From the NCBI RefSeq assembly GCF_025947365.1, contig NZ_CP110012.1, forward strand, positions 3,100,001 through 3,164,000: a stretch of DNA of 64,000 nucleotides, in the 5' to 3' direction. The stretch comes from Flavobacterium sp. N502540. GTDB taxonomy: Bacteria; Bacteroidota; Bacteroidia; Flavobacteriales; Flavobacteriaceae. This document shows positions 54,734-62,785 of the stretch, piece after piece (within the stretch, counting starts at the first letter, position 1; every line of letters begins with the position of its first letter). Under the pieces are notes generated by a model. The model was not told where the DNA came from, searched no databases, and was given only the letters and a program-made list of their open reading frames with translations. Made by a program: the position numbers and the translations under genes.

Positions 54734-54970
54734 ATGAAAAGGACAAGAAAAAGTGAAGTTCCAGAAGTTGTCAAACAATTAGGAATCAGGATAAAAGATG
54801 TCATAGAAGAGCAACAGTTGAAACAAAGGGAGGTTGCTCATGATGCTGAAATGGATGTGGAGAATTTGAGGAAATACATCAAAGGCTCTCAGGAAATGAA
54901 GATAAGTACTTTGTTTAAAATTGCTCAATCTTTAAAAGTAAATCCAGGTGATTTGATTAAAGATTTGTAG
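54734..54970 (+). CDS. XRE-family HTH regulator
   Basis: A 78-residue single Cro/CI helix-turn-helix domain: KDVIEEQQLKQREVAHDAEM and VENLRKYIKGSQEMKISTLF, ending in LKVNPGDLIKDL. Small XRE proteins like this act as repressors, sometimes in toxin-antitoxin pairs; no toxin-like gene is adjacent. Confidence 0.85.
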   Translation: MKRTRKSEVPEVVKQLGIRIKDVIEEQQLKQREVAHDAEMDVENLRKYIKGSQEMKISTLFKIAQSLKVNPGDLIKDL

Positions 54971-55032
54971 ACTTTGTTATCTGTTAAAACGTTGGTAATT
55001 GGTGATAAAAGGTTCTAATTAGTATTATAAAA

Positions 55033-55494
55033 ATGGAAACAACAATCAGAGAATATTTAAGCAGTGACTATAATGATTGTATAGAAGCCTTTAAAAGTAA
55101 TGTTCCGGATTATTTTGCAAGTAAGGAAGTACAGGATTTTGAAAATTTTTTAGAGCGTATTGAAAAAGGGAAAGATAATGTTCGGTTTTTTGTTGTTCAG
55201 TACAATCAAAAAGTAATTGGCTGTGGAGGATTTGCAGACATGAATGATGATAGCCTTTTCGCATTGGCATGGGGACTTATTCACAAAGACTTTCATGGAA
55301 GAGGATTTGGTGAAAAGCTTTTACAGCATAGAATTGAACAAATCAGACAAATCAACCCTGAATTTTCTTTAATTATTGATACTACACAATATGTAAAAGG
55401 TTTTTTTGAAAAACACGGGTTTCGAACCACAAAAGTAACGAATGATTATTACACCATTGGAATGCACAGACACGATATGATATTACAATTTTAA
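55033..55494 (+). CDS. GNAT-family N-acetyltransferase
   Basis: 153 residues. The acetyl-CoA-binding loop is LIHKDFHGRGFGEKLLQHRI and the C-terminal FFEKHGFRTTKV is typical. Substrate unknown. It lies 62 bases after the XRE gene on the same strand. Confidence 0.88.
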   Translation: METTIREYLSSDYNDCIEAFKSNVPDYFASKEVQDFENFLERIEKGKDNVRFFVVQYNQKVIGCGGFADMNDDSLFALAWGLIHKDFHGRGFGEKLLQHRIEQIRQINPEFSLIIDTTQYVKGFFEKHGFRTTKVTNDYYTIGMHRHDMILQF

Positions 55495-55997
55495 TTTACT
55501 AATTGTGATTGCAAAATGAAAATTTTACTTTTTATTTGAGTTTAGATTTCATAAGCCTTCGACTCCGCTCAGGGTGAACATTGGGGCGAAATTCTAAGTC
55601 AAAAAAATCAAATTCCAATTCAAAAAGACGTAATCAAAGAAAAAACTTAGAACCTTAGCCTCTTAGAGTCTTAGAGCCTCAAAGTTTCATAAACCTTCGA
55701 CTCCGCTCAGGGTGACCATTGGGGTGAAATTCTAAGTCAAAAAAATCAAATTCCAATTCAAAAACACGTAATCAAAGAAAAAACTTAGAACCTTAGCCTC
55801 TTAGAGTCTTAGAGCCTCAAAGTTTCATAAACCTTCGACTCCGCTCAGGGTGACCATTGGGGCGAAATTCTAAGTCAAAAAAATCAAATTCCAATTCAAA
55901 AAGACGTAATCAAAGAAAAAAAATGAGCACCTTAGAACCTCAAAAAGTTTCATTAACCTCTGACTACGCTTAGGGGGGCAATTGGGTTGAAAGAAAT
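55495..55997. repeat. 138-bp tandem repeat array, three copies plus a partial
   Basis: Unit starts at 55551, 55689 and 55827 (exact 138-base period) with a shorter, more divergent copy from 55952. Each begins ATAA(G/A)CCTTCGACTCCGCT, contains TTCCAATTCAAAAA(G/C)ACGTA and ends in CTTAGAGTCTTAGAGCCTCA. Copies 2 and 3 are almost identical. No gene. A related degenerate copy lies beyond the next gene at ~56750-56960. Confidence 0.85.
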
Positions 55998-56681
55998 TTA
56001 TTTCTTTTTGAATTTGTATTCTCGGTTTTTGCTTTTTGGGTTGAGGTCGACAAATTCGTATTCTTCAAAATCTTCAAAATTAGTTTTAAAGAAATCTGCA
56101 GCTTTTTCGTGCGACCAGGATTTAGGATAATAGAAACCATCGAATTCAGTATTGTGAAGAAGAAGTTCAAAATCATGTCTAAATTCGTCGGCTCCGGAAT
56201 AGGTTAAAGCAATTTTTCCAGTCCATTCAATATCATATTTGTTTTGAGCTGTGGGAGTAATTTTTATTCTATGATTGGCACAGGTATCGTGTCCTAATAA
56301 ATAAATTCCGAATGCAATTTCGTCATAATCAAAATCATCATCAAGGGGAAAAGTGTCTGCCAATAAATCCTCTTTTATAAAATCATTGAAAACAGTTTTT
56401 TGTGAAGTTTTATTGATTTTAATTCCATAATCTCCCCAATGTGTTGAAGACATTGTACATTGATGAAAATTGCCCCAGACTCCTTTGGAATGCCAGTCAC
56501 CTTTATATTCTTCATCGTCGTCTTCGGATTGATCTTCAGCATAATAATCATCTGTTTTTAAATGAAAATCAAACCAAATCGATTCATCTTCGTTGATTCT
56601 TCCGTTCCATTTAAATTGTTCTAAAGTGTGACCTTTTGGATATGGATTTCCTAAAAAATAGATTCTGTTTGGCTGGTTCAT
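55998..56681 (-). CDS. Hypothetical acidic protein between repeat arrays
   Basis: A 227-residue soluble protein rich in Asp/Glu, Trp and Phe (for example EDQSEDDDEEYKGDWHSKGV) with no signal peptide. No family recognised; composition recalls uncharacterised flavobacterial proteins that sit alone. It is flanked by copies of the 138-bp repeat on both sides. Confidence 0.65.
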   Translation of the reverse strand: MNQPNRIYFLGNPYPKGHTLEQFKWNGRINEDESIWFDFHLKTDDYYAEDQSEDDDEEYKGDWHSKGVWGNFHQCTMSSTHWGDYGIKINKTSQKTVFNDFIKEDLLADTFPLDDDFDYDEIAFGIYLLGHDTCANHRIKITPTAQNKYDIEWTGKIALTYSGADEFRHDFELLLHNTEFDGFYYPKSWSHEKAADFFKTNFEDFEEYEFVDLNPKSKNREYKFKKK

Positions 56682-57087
56682 ATATTGGAGATTTGTAACT
56701 CAAATGTAAATTTCAATTTTTGAAATTCCAAATTTCAAAAGGTTGTATTGAAATAGTGGTTTTAAGTCTTCCACAACGGTCTGGGTGACCATTGAGGTGA
56801 ATTTCTAACTCAAAAATTCCAAATTCCAATTCAAAAAGACACAATCAAAGAAAAAAACTTAGAACCGTAGTCTCTTAGCCTCTCAGGGCCTCAAAAAGTT
56901 TCATAAGCCTTTAACTACGCTTAGGGTTGCACATTGGGGTAAATTCCGATAAAAAATCTCAAATTCGAGCTCAGAAAAGCCAAAGAAAAGAAAATCTTAG
57001 AACCTTTGTTCCTTTGTATCTCTGAACCTTAAAAAAAACTATTTTTGTAATTCACTGAATTCGTTTTAGGCCATAAATCAAGTTATA
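56682..57087. other. Intergenic stretch with degenerate repeat and promoter
   Basis: About 56750-56960 is a diverged copy of the 138-bp repeat (AACTCAAAAATTCCAAATTC, TTCATAAGCCTTTAACTACG). Near the right end TATTTTTG at 57040-57047 is a good -7 element for the oxidoreductase gene. Confidence 0.6.
57040..57047 (+). promoter_or_regulatory. Candidate -7 element of the oxidoreductase gene
   Basis: TATTTTTG matches TAnnTTTG 40 bases before the ATG at 57088, with a TTG at 57013-57015, slightly too far for ideal spacing. Confidence 0.45.
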
Positions 57088-59994
57088 ATGTCAATAATTA
57101 AAGAGTTAGAACAATTAGCAGCATCATTAGAAGGAACCCTTTTGTATGATGATCTTCATAAAACGCTTTATTCGACCGATGCTTCTGTGTATCGAATTAA
57201 ACCCAATGCGGTGGCGATCCCCAAAACAATTGAAGATATTGCCAAGCTGATAAAATTTGCAGGACAGCATCAGCTGTCGATTACGCCAAGAACGGCCGGA
57301 ACTTCGTTGGCAGGACAAGCAGTAGGAGACGGATTGGTCGTTGATGTGTCGAAGCATTTTACGAAAATTATTTCGTACAATGCAGAAAAGAAAACCGTAA
57401 CGGTTCAGCCTGGAGTAATTCGCGACGAGCTGAATCTGTTTTTAAAACCGCACGGTGTATTTTTTGCTCCAATTACATCAACATCAAACCGTGCAATGAT
57501 TGGCGGTATGGTGGGGAATAACTCTTCAGGAACAACTTCGATTCGATATGGAGTGACACGCGATAAAATTGCTGAGGTAAAAGCTCTTTTAAGCGACGGT
57601 TCGGAAGTAGTTTTTAAAGATCTGACTTCTGCTGAATTTATCGAAAAAACCAAAGGGGATACTTTAGAAAATAAAATATACAAAACCATTTACGAGGAGC
57701 TTTCTGTTTCCGCTACTCAGGAAGAAATTGTAAAAGAATTTCCGAAACCCGAGATTCACCGAAGAAATACAGGTTATGCTGTTGATATTCTGTTGAAATC
57801 GGATTTGTTTGGCGGAACTGAACCCACTATCAATTTAGGCAAACTGCTTTGCGGAAGCGAAGGAACACTGGCTTTTACAACCGAAGTGACGCTGAAAGTA
57901 GACGACCTGCCTCCACCTCACAGCATTATGGTTGTGGGACATTATCACACGATTCAGGAATCATTAGAATCTGTTGTTGTAGCGATGAAGCATCATTTGT
58001 ACACGGCAGAAATGATTGATGATACGATTTTAGATTGTACCAAAACGAATCGGGAACATATTAAAAACCGTTTCTTTTTGGTGGGAGAGCCCAAAGCCAT
58101 TATGTTGTTTGAAGTGGCGTCGCATACTTTAGAAGATGCCGAAAAACAAGCGGATGCTTTGATTGCTGATTTGGAAAAAAACAATTTTGGTTATGCACGA
58201 GTAAAAATTTACGGGAATGATATTGACAAAGCCAATGAACTGAGAAAAGCCGGTCTGGGTCTTTTAGGAAGTATCGTTGGTGACAATAAAGCAGCCGATT
58301 CAATCGAAGATACTGCGGTTGAATTGAGTGATTTGCCGGCTTATATTGCTGAATTTTCGGCCATGATGAAAAGTCACGGACAAGAGGCAATTTATTACGC
58401 ACATGCGGGAGCAGGAGAACTGCATTTGCGTCCGGTTTTGAATTTGAAAAAAACATCCGATTTAAAACTTTTTAGAACCATTGCAACCGATGTGGCTGTT
58501 TTGGTTAAAAAATACAGAGGATCTCTGAGTGGAGAACATGGCGACGGAATTGTGCGTGGTGAATTTATTCCTTATATGATTGGGGAATCCAATTATGAAT
58601 TATTGAAAAGAATCAAGCTGGCGTTTGATCCGAACTCGGCTTTGAATATTGGTAAGATTGTGAATGCCTTAAAAATGGACGAGAATCATCGTGTTGTTTC
58701 GGGCAGAGTTGAACCGGATATTAAGACATTTCAGGATTTCTCGGATAGTTTGGGGATTTTACGTGCTGCCGAAAAATGCAACGGTTCGGGCGATTGCAGA
58801 AAATTGCCGTCAGCAGGAGGAGCAATGTGTCCGAGTTACCGAGCTACCAAAAATGAAAAAGAAACCACGCGTGCCAGGGCGAATGCCTTACGCGAATATT
58901 TGACCTATTCAGAGAAAGAAAACAAATTTGATCAGAAAGAACTTTACGAAGTTTTTGAATTGTGTGTGAGTTGTAAAGCCTGTGCCAGCGAATGTCCGAG
59001 TAATGTAGACGTAGCCACGCTGAAAGCTGAATTTTTATACCAATATCAGAAAGCAAACGGATTTTCGACCCGAAACAAAATCTTTGCACACAACGCCAAA
59101 CTGAATAAGATGGGAAGTTTGTTTCCGTCGATTACGAATTTTATTTCCAATCAGTCTCTCGTGAAAAAAAGCATGGGAATTGCTCCGGAAAGGCAAGTTC
59201 CGTTATTGGCAAAAAAGACGTTCAGAAAATGGTACGAAAATCATAAACCACAGCAAAATAATTTCCCCAACGGACAAGTGTATCTGTTTAATGATGAATT
59301 TACCAATTATTACGATGTTAATATCGGTATAGATGCTTTTGAACTATTGACAAAATTAGGTTACGAAGTTTTAATCGTCGATCATGAAGAAAGCGGAAGA
59401 ACGTATTTGTCCAAAGGATTTCTCGAAGAAGCCAAGAAAATTGCAGATATCAATGTGACTATTTTTAAGGATTTAGTTTCTGCAAATACACCTTTAATCG
59501 GAATTGAACCTTCGGCAATATTAACGTTCAGAGACGAATATCTGCGTCTTGCAACGAACAAAGAAGCCGCTGAAAAAGTTGCTAAAAATGCTTTTACGAT
59601 AGAAGAATTCTTTAAAAGAGAAATTGTCGATGGTAAGATCACAGCTGATTCTTTTTCGGCAGAAAAGAAAGAAATTAAAATTCACGGACACTGCCATCAG
59701 AAATCATTGAGTTCTGTTGAAGTGACATTTGCTATGCTGAATTTACCAACGAATAATGTGGTTACCATTTATAATTCAGGTTGTTGTGGAATGGCGGGAT
59801 CATTTGGTTACGAAAAAGAGCATTATCAGGTGAGCATGCAAATGGGAGAAGATACCTTATTTCCAAAAGTAAGAGCCACCGCCCAAGAGGTAAAAATCGC
59901 TGCAGCCGGAACCAGCTGCCGTCACCAGATTTACGATGGAACAAGCAGAGAAGCCCAGCATCCGGTAAGTATTTTAAGAAACTGCCTGAAGTAA
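57088..59994 (+). CDS. FAD-linked oxidase fused to Fe-S subunit (D-lactate/2-hydroxyacid dehydrogenase-like)
   Basis: A 968-residue GlcD-GlcF type fusion. The FAD_binding_4 domain (PRTAGTSLAGQAVGDGLVVD, GGMVGNNSSGTTSIRYG) and FAD-oxidase C domain occupy ~1-540; cysteine clusters CNGSGDC and C near 564-580, and CVSCKACASECP near 626, bind 4Fe-4S centres; the C-terminal CCG domain has GHCHQKSL (~868) and SGCCGMAGSFGYE (~898). It probably oxidises D-lactate or another 2-hydroxyacid at the membrane and passes electrons to quinone. MurQ releases D-lactate, so a link to the salvage locus 8 kb away is possible, though not shown. Confidence 0.9.
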   Translation: MSIIKELEQLAASLEGTLLYDDLHKTLYSTDASVYRIKPNAVAIPKTIEDIAKLIKFAGQHQLSITPRTAGTSLAGQAVGDGLVVDVSKHFTKIISYNAEKKTVTVQPGVIRDELNLFLKPHGVFFAPITSTSNRAMIGGMVGNNSSGTTSIRYGVTRDKIAEVKALLSDGSEVVFKDLTSAEFIEKTKGDTLENKIYKTIYEELSVSATQEEIVKEFPKPEIHRRNTGYAVDILLKSDLFGGTEPTINLGKLLCGSEGTLAFTTEVTLKVDDLPPPHSIMVVGHYHTIQESLESVVVAMKHHLYTAEMIDDTILDCTKTNREHIKNRFFLVGEPKAIMLFEVASHTLEDAEKQADALIADLEKNNFGYARVKIYGNDIDKANELRKAGLGLLGSIVGDNKAADSIEDTAVELSDLPAYIAEFSAMMKSHGQEAIYYAHAGAGELHLRPVLNLKKTSDLKLFRTIATDVAVLVKKYRGSLSGEHGDGIVRGEFIPYMIGESNYELLKRIKLAFDPNSALNIGKIVNALKMDENHRVVSGRVEPDIKTFQDFSDSLGILRAAEKCNGSGDCRKLPSAGGAMCPSYRATKNEKETTRARANALREYLTYSEKENKFDQKELYEVFELCVSCKACASECPSNVDVATLKAEFLYQYQKANGFSTRNKIFAHNAKLNKMGSLFPSITNFISNQSLVKKSMGIAPERQVPLLAKKTFRKWYENHKPQQNNFPNGQVYLFNDEFTNYYDVNIGIDAFELLTKLGYEVLIVDHEESGRTYLSKGFLEEAKKIADINVTIFKDLVSANTPLIGIEPSAILTFRDEYLRLATNKEAAEKVAKNAFTIEEFFKREIVDGKITADSFSAEKKEIKIHGHCHQKSLSSVEVTFAMLNLPTNNVVTIYNSGCCGMAGSFGYEKEHYQVSMQMGEDTLFPKVRATAQEVKIAAAGTSCRHQIYDGTSREAQHPVSILRNCLK

Positions 59995-60423
59995 AGTGTG
60001 TTAGACTCGAATTTCACGAATTAGCACGAATTTTTTTGTTTCACGCAGATTTTGCTGATCAAAGGGGATTAAAGTAGATTAGAATAAATAAAATCTGTGG
60101 GCATCTGCTTAAATCTTTTTAAAATCTGCGTGAAAGTAATAAGCAAAGATTTGAAATACTAAAAAAGTTTTCTCGCAGATTCTGCAGATAAGAATAAGTA
60201 AAATCTGCGCGCATCTGCTTAGATCTTTTTAAAATCTGCGTGAAAAAAATAAACCAGTGTGACTCTGTTTAATCCGTAACAATCAGTGGGCAAAATAATT
60301 CATCACAAAAAGCGATGCAAAACAAAATCGTTTTATATATTTGAAATCAGGATAATTTTTGCATTATTTGCAAAATAAAACCACAAAGACCGAATTAAAT
60401 TAATTTTAAAAGCATAATTACAT
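59995..60423. repeat. Intergenic repeat pair with TTTCACGCAGATT/AATCTGCGTGAAA ends
   Basis: Two related copies, about 60038-60135 and 60166-60246. Each has an inverted pair TTTCACGCAGATT or CTCGCAGATT at the start and AAAATCTGCGTGAAA at the end, and shares ATCTGCTTA(A/G)ATCTTTTTAA. A TATATTTG promoter-like octamer lies at 60336-60343, upstream of the permease. No gene. Confidence 0.65.
60336..60343 (+). promoter_or_regulatory. Candidate -7 element of the amino-acid permease gene
   Basis: TATATTTG, 80 bases before the ATG at 60424; exact TAnnTTTG match without a clear -33. Confidence 0.4.
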
Positions 60424-62364
60424 ATGGCATTATCAGGTTTATTCCGAAAAAAAACGGTACAAGATATTCTGAAGCAGGTTGCAAAAAACGATGCAGACGG
60501 TCATAATGCATTAGGAAAACACTTAACTGCCAAAGATTTAACTGCCTTTGGAATCGCTGCTATTGTTGGTGCCGGAATTTTTAGTACGATCGGAAAAGCC
60601 AGTGCAGACGGTGGTCCAGCCGTTATATTTTTGTTTTTATTTACGGCGGTAGCTTGTAGTTTTGCCGCTTTTGCCTATGCAGAATTTGCTTCAATGGTGC
60701 CTGTTTCAGGAAGTGCTTATACTTATTCTTATGTTGCTTTTGGAGAAATTATAGCCTGGGTAATTGGCTGGGCTTTGATCATGGAATACTCCGTTGGAAA
60801 TATAACCGTTGCCATATCGTGGAGTGATTATTTTACGGGGCTTCTCGCCAGTGGAGGGATTCATCTCCCGCAGTGGGTTCAGATGGATTACTTAACCGCT
60901 TCAAACGGATTTAATAACGCAACAGCTTTGATGCATAGTGGAAAAGCCTTTGAAAATTTAGAACCTGCTCTGCAGTCTGCTTATACGGCCTGGACAACTT
61001 CTCCGGTTTTATTTGGCTCGTTTCATTTTGTTGCCGACCTTCCGGCTTTATTAATTATCATCTTGATTACTGCATTGATTTACCGCGGAATGAAAGAATC
61101 CCGTAATGCCAGTAATATTATGGTGGTAGTAAAACTTTGTATTGTACTTTTGGTAATTGCGGTAGGGATATTTTACGTAGATACAGCCAATTGGGACCCG
61201 TTTGCACCAAATGGAGTAAGTGGCGTCTTAAAAGGAGTTTCTGCAGTATTTTTCGCTTACATTGGTTTTGATGCCATTTCAACTACAGCCGAAGAATGTA
61301 AAAATCCGCAAAGAGATTTACCACGCGGAATGATGTGGGCAATTATTATTTGTACGCTTTTGTATATCGCCATTGCCTTGGTTTTAACCGGAATGGTGCG
61401 TTATAACGAATTAAATGTAGGTGATCCGCTAGCATTTGTATTTGAAAAATTAGATTTAAAATGGATGTCCGGAATCATTGCCGTAAGTGCTGTAGTAGCG
61501 ATGGCCAGTGTTTTGCTGGTTTTTCAAATGGGACAGCCTCGTATCTGGATGAGTATGAGCCGTGACGGATTGTTGCCAAAACGTTTCTCCAGAGTACATC
61601 CAAAATTTAAAACGCCTTCTTATGCAACTATCGTAACCGGTTTTGTGGTTGCAGTACCCGCGTTATTCTTAAATCTTACCATGGTAACGGATTTATGCAG
61701 TATCGGAACTTTATTTGCATTTGTATTGGTTTGTGCCGGAGTTTTGGTATTGCAAAATAAGCCGGAGATCCCAAGAGGAAAGTTTAAAACGCCTTACATC
61801 AATTCAAAATATATAATGCCTGCTTTGTTAATTATAGGGTTGGTTTTTGCCTTTGGTTACAATAAAAAGGCTACGATGAGTTTTATTACCAATGAGACCC
61901 AGGTGAATAGCCCGGCAGATATTATTACGTCATTGGATAAAACCGATTCTGAAAAAGTTTTCAATTATTTAAAAAGTATCGACGTTCAGAATAAAACTTC
62001 AGAAACATCCGATTTAGAGCATTTATTAAGCCAGTATCAGGATGATGAAGCAAAGTATGTTGAGGTTGTAAAAGGTTTACCAATTAAAGACACTGCAAAA
62101 TTTGAAAGCGGATTGAGTTTATTCAAGCATAAAATTCCAATGTGGATCTTCTTATTGGTATTGGTTGGTTTAACGGTTTGGGCTTTCAAACAGAATTTAT
62201 CCTTAATTCCGCTTCTAGGCTTAATCTGTTGTTTGTATATGATGGCCGAATTAAGTGTTTGGAATTGGATTTATTTCACAGTTTGGTTGCTTATCGGTCT
62301 TTGTATCTATTTTGGCTTCAGCCGAAAAAACAGTAAGCTAAACGCGGAGAGTGTTATAAGTTAA
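60424..62364 (+). CDS. APC-family amino-acid permease
   Basis: A 646-residue transporter of the cationic amino-acid/YfnA group. LTAFGIAAIVGAGIFSTIG holds the substrate-binding helix-1 break (GAGIF), followed by MVPVSGSAYTYSYVAFGEII and FFAYIGFDAISTTAEE. After 12 helices an insertion of about 85 hydrophilic residues (~485-565, DIITSLDKTDSEKVFNYL...) precedes two more helices at the C-terminus. Such an insertion is not usual for this family. Substrate not determinable from sequence. Confidence 0.88.
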   Translation: MALSGLFRKKTVQDILKQVAKNDADGHNALGKHLTAKDLTAFGIAAIVGAGIFSTIGKASADGGPAVIFLFLFTAVACSFAAFAYAEFASMVPVSGSAYTYSYVAFGEIIAWVIGWALIMEYSVGNITVAISWSDYFTGLLASGGIHLPQWVQMDYLTASNGFNNATALMHSGKAFENLEPALQSAYTAWTTSPVLFGSFHFVADLPALLIIILITALIYRGMKESRNASNIMVVVKLCIVLLVIAVGIFYVDTANWDPFAPNGVSGVLKGVSAVFFAYIGFDAISTTAEECKNPQRDLPRGMMWAIIICTLLYIAIALVLTGMVRYNELNVGDPLAFVFEKLDLKWMSGIIAVSAVVAMASVLLVFQMGQPRIWMSMSRDGLLPKRFSRVHPKFKTPSYATIVTGFVVAVPALFLNLTMVTDLCSIGTLFAFVLVCAGVLVLQNKPEIPRGKFKTPYINSKYIMPALLIIGLVFAFGYNKKATMSFITNETQVNSPADIITSLDKTDSEKVFNYLKSIDVQNKTSETSDLEHLLSQYQDDEAKYVEVVKGLPIKDTAKFESGLSLFKHKIPMWIFLLVLVGLTVWAFKQNLSLIPLLGLICCLYMMAELSVWNWIYFTVWLLIGLCIYFGFSRKNSKLNAESVIS

Positions 62365-62540
62365 ACATTATAAGAGTTCCATCGGAACGAAATATATTGT
62401 AGGGATGGATTTTAATCCGTCCCCATTGGACAACAAAATGTGTTGCAGAGATGGATTTTAATTCGTGCTCTATTGAAACGAAATGAATTGAGGATTGATT
62501 TTAATCCGTCCATTGAAATATAAAAAAAATAATAGATGAT

Positions 62541-62577
62541 AAGCCGTTCTGAGAATCTTAGAACGGCTTATTTTTTT
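62541..62577 (+). terminator. Rho-independent terminator of the permease gene
   Basis: AAGCCGTTCT pairs with AGAACGGCTT around a 9-base loop and is followed by a run of T. It lies 177 bases after the permease stop. Confidence 0.8.
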
Positions 62578-62720
62578 GTTGTCGCGAATTGCTCGAGTTT
62601 TCGGCAATTAAAACCTAATGAATTTACAGTAAAGAAAATCGGTGTGATCTGCCACACGAGTGATAGCAAACTGGCGAGGCAAATCTGCAGGCAAAAAAAA
62701 TAAACATTTCGAACAGGAAT

Positions 62721-62758
62721 AAAAAAATCCGCCAAAAGAAAAACCTTCAGCGGATTTA
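62721..62758 (-). terminator. Rho-independent terminator of the PLP enzyme gene
   Basis: On the minus strand AAATCCGCTGAAG...TTGGCGGATTTTTTT forms a hairpin with T-run, 27 bases after the stop codon at 62786. Confidence 0.75.
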
Positions 62759-62785
62759 AACAAACTAAAAAAAAATCGTGCAAAT

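Larger units (their letters stand above)
62365..62785. other. Intergenic stretch with short repeats and two terminators
   Basis: Three imperfect copies of GATGGATTTTAATCCGT (about 62405, 62451, 62490) are followed by the hairpin at 62541-62577 and one at 62721-62758. No gene. Confidence 0.6.

Noticed and set aside
55551..55990. Possible CRISPR array
   Set aside because: The 138-base units are repeats throughout with no unique spacers of 30-40 bases, and no cas genes are in the window.
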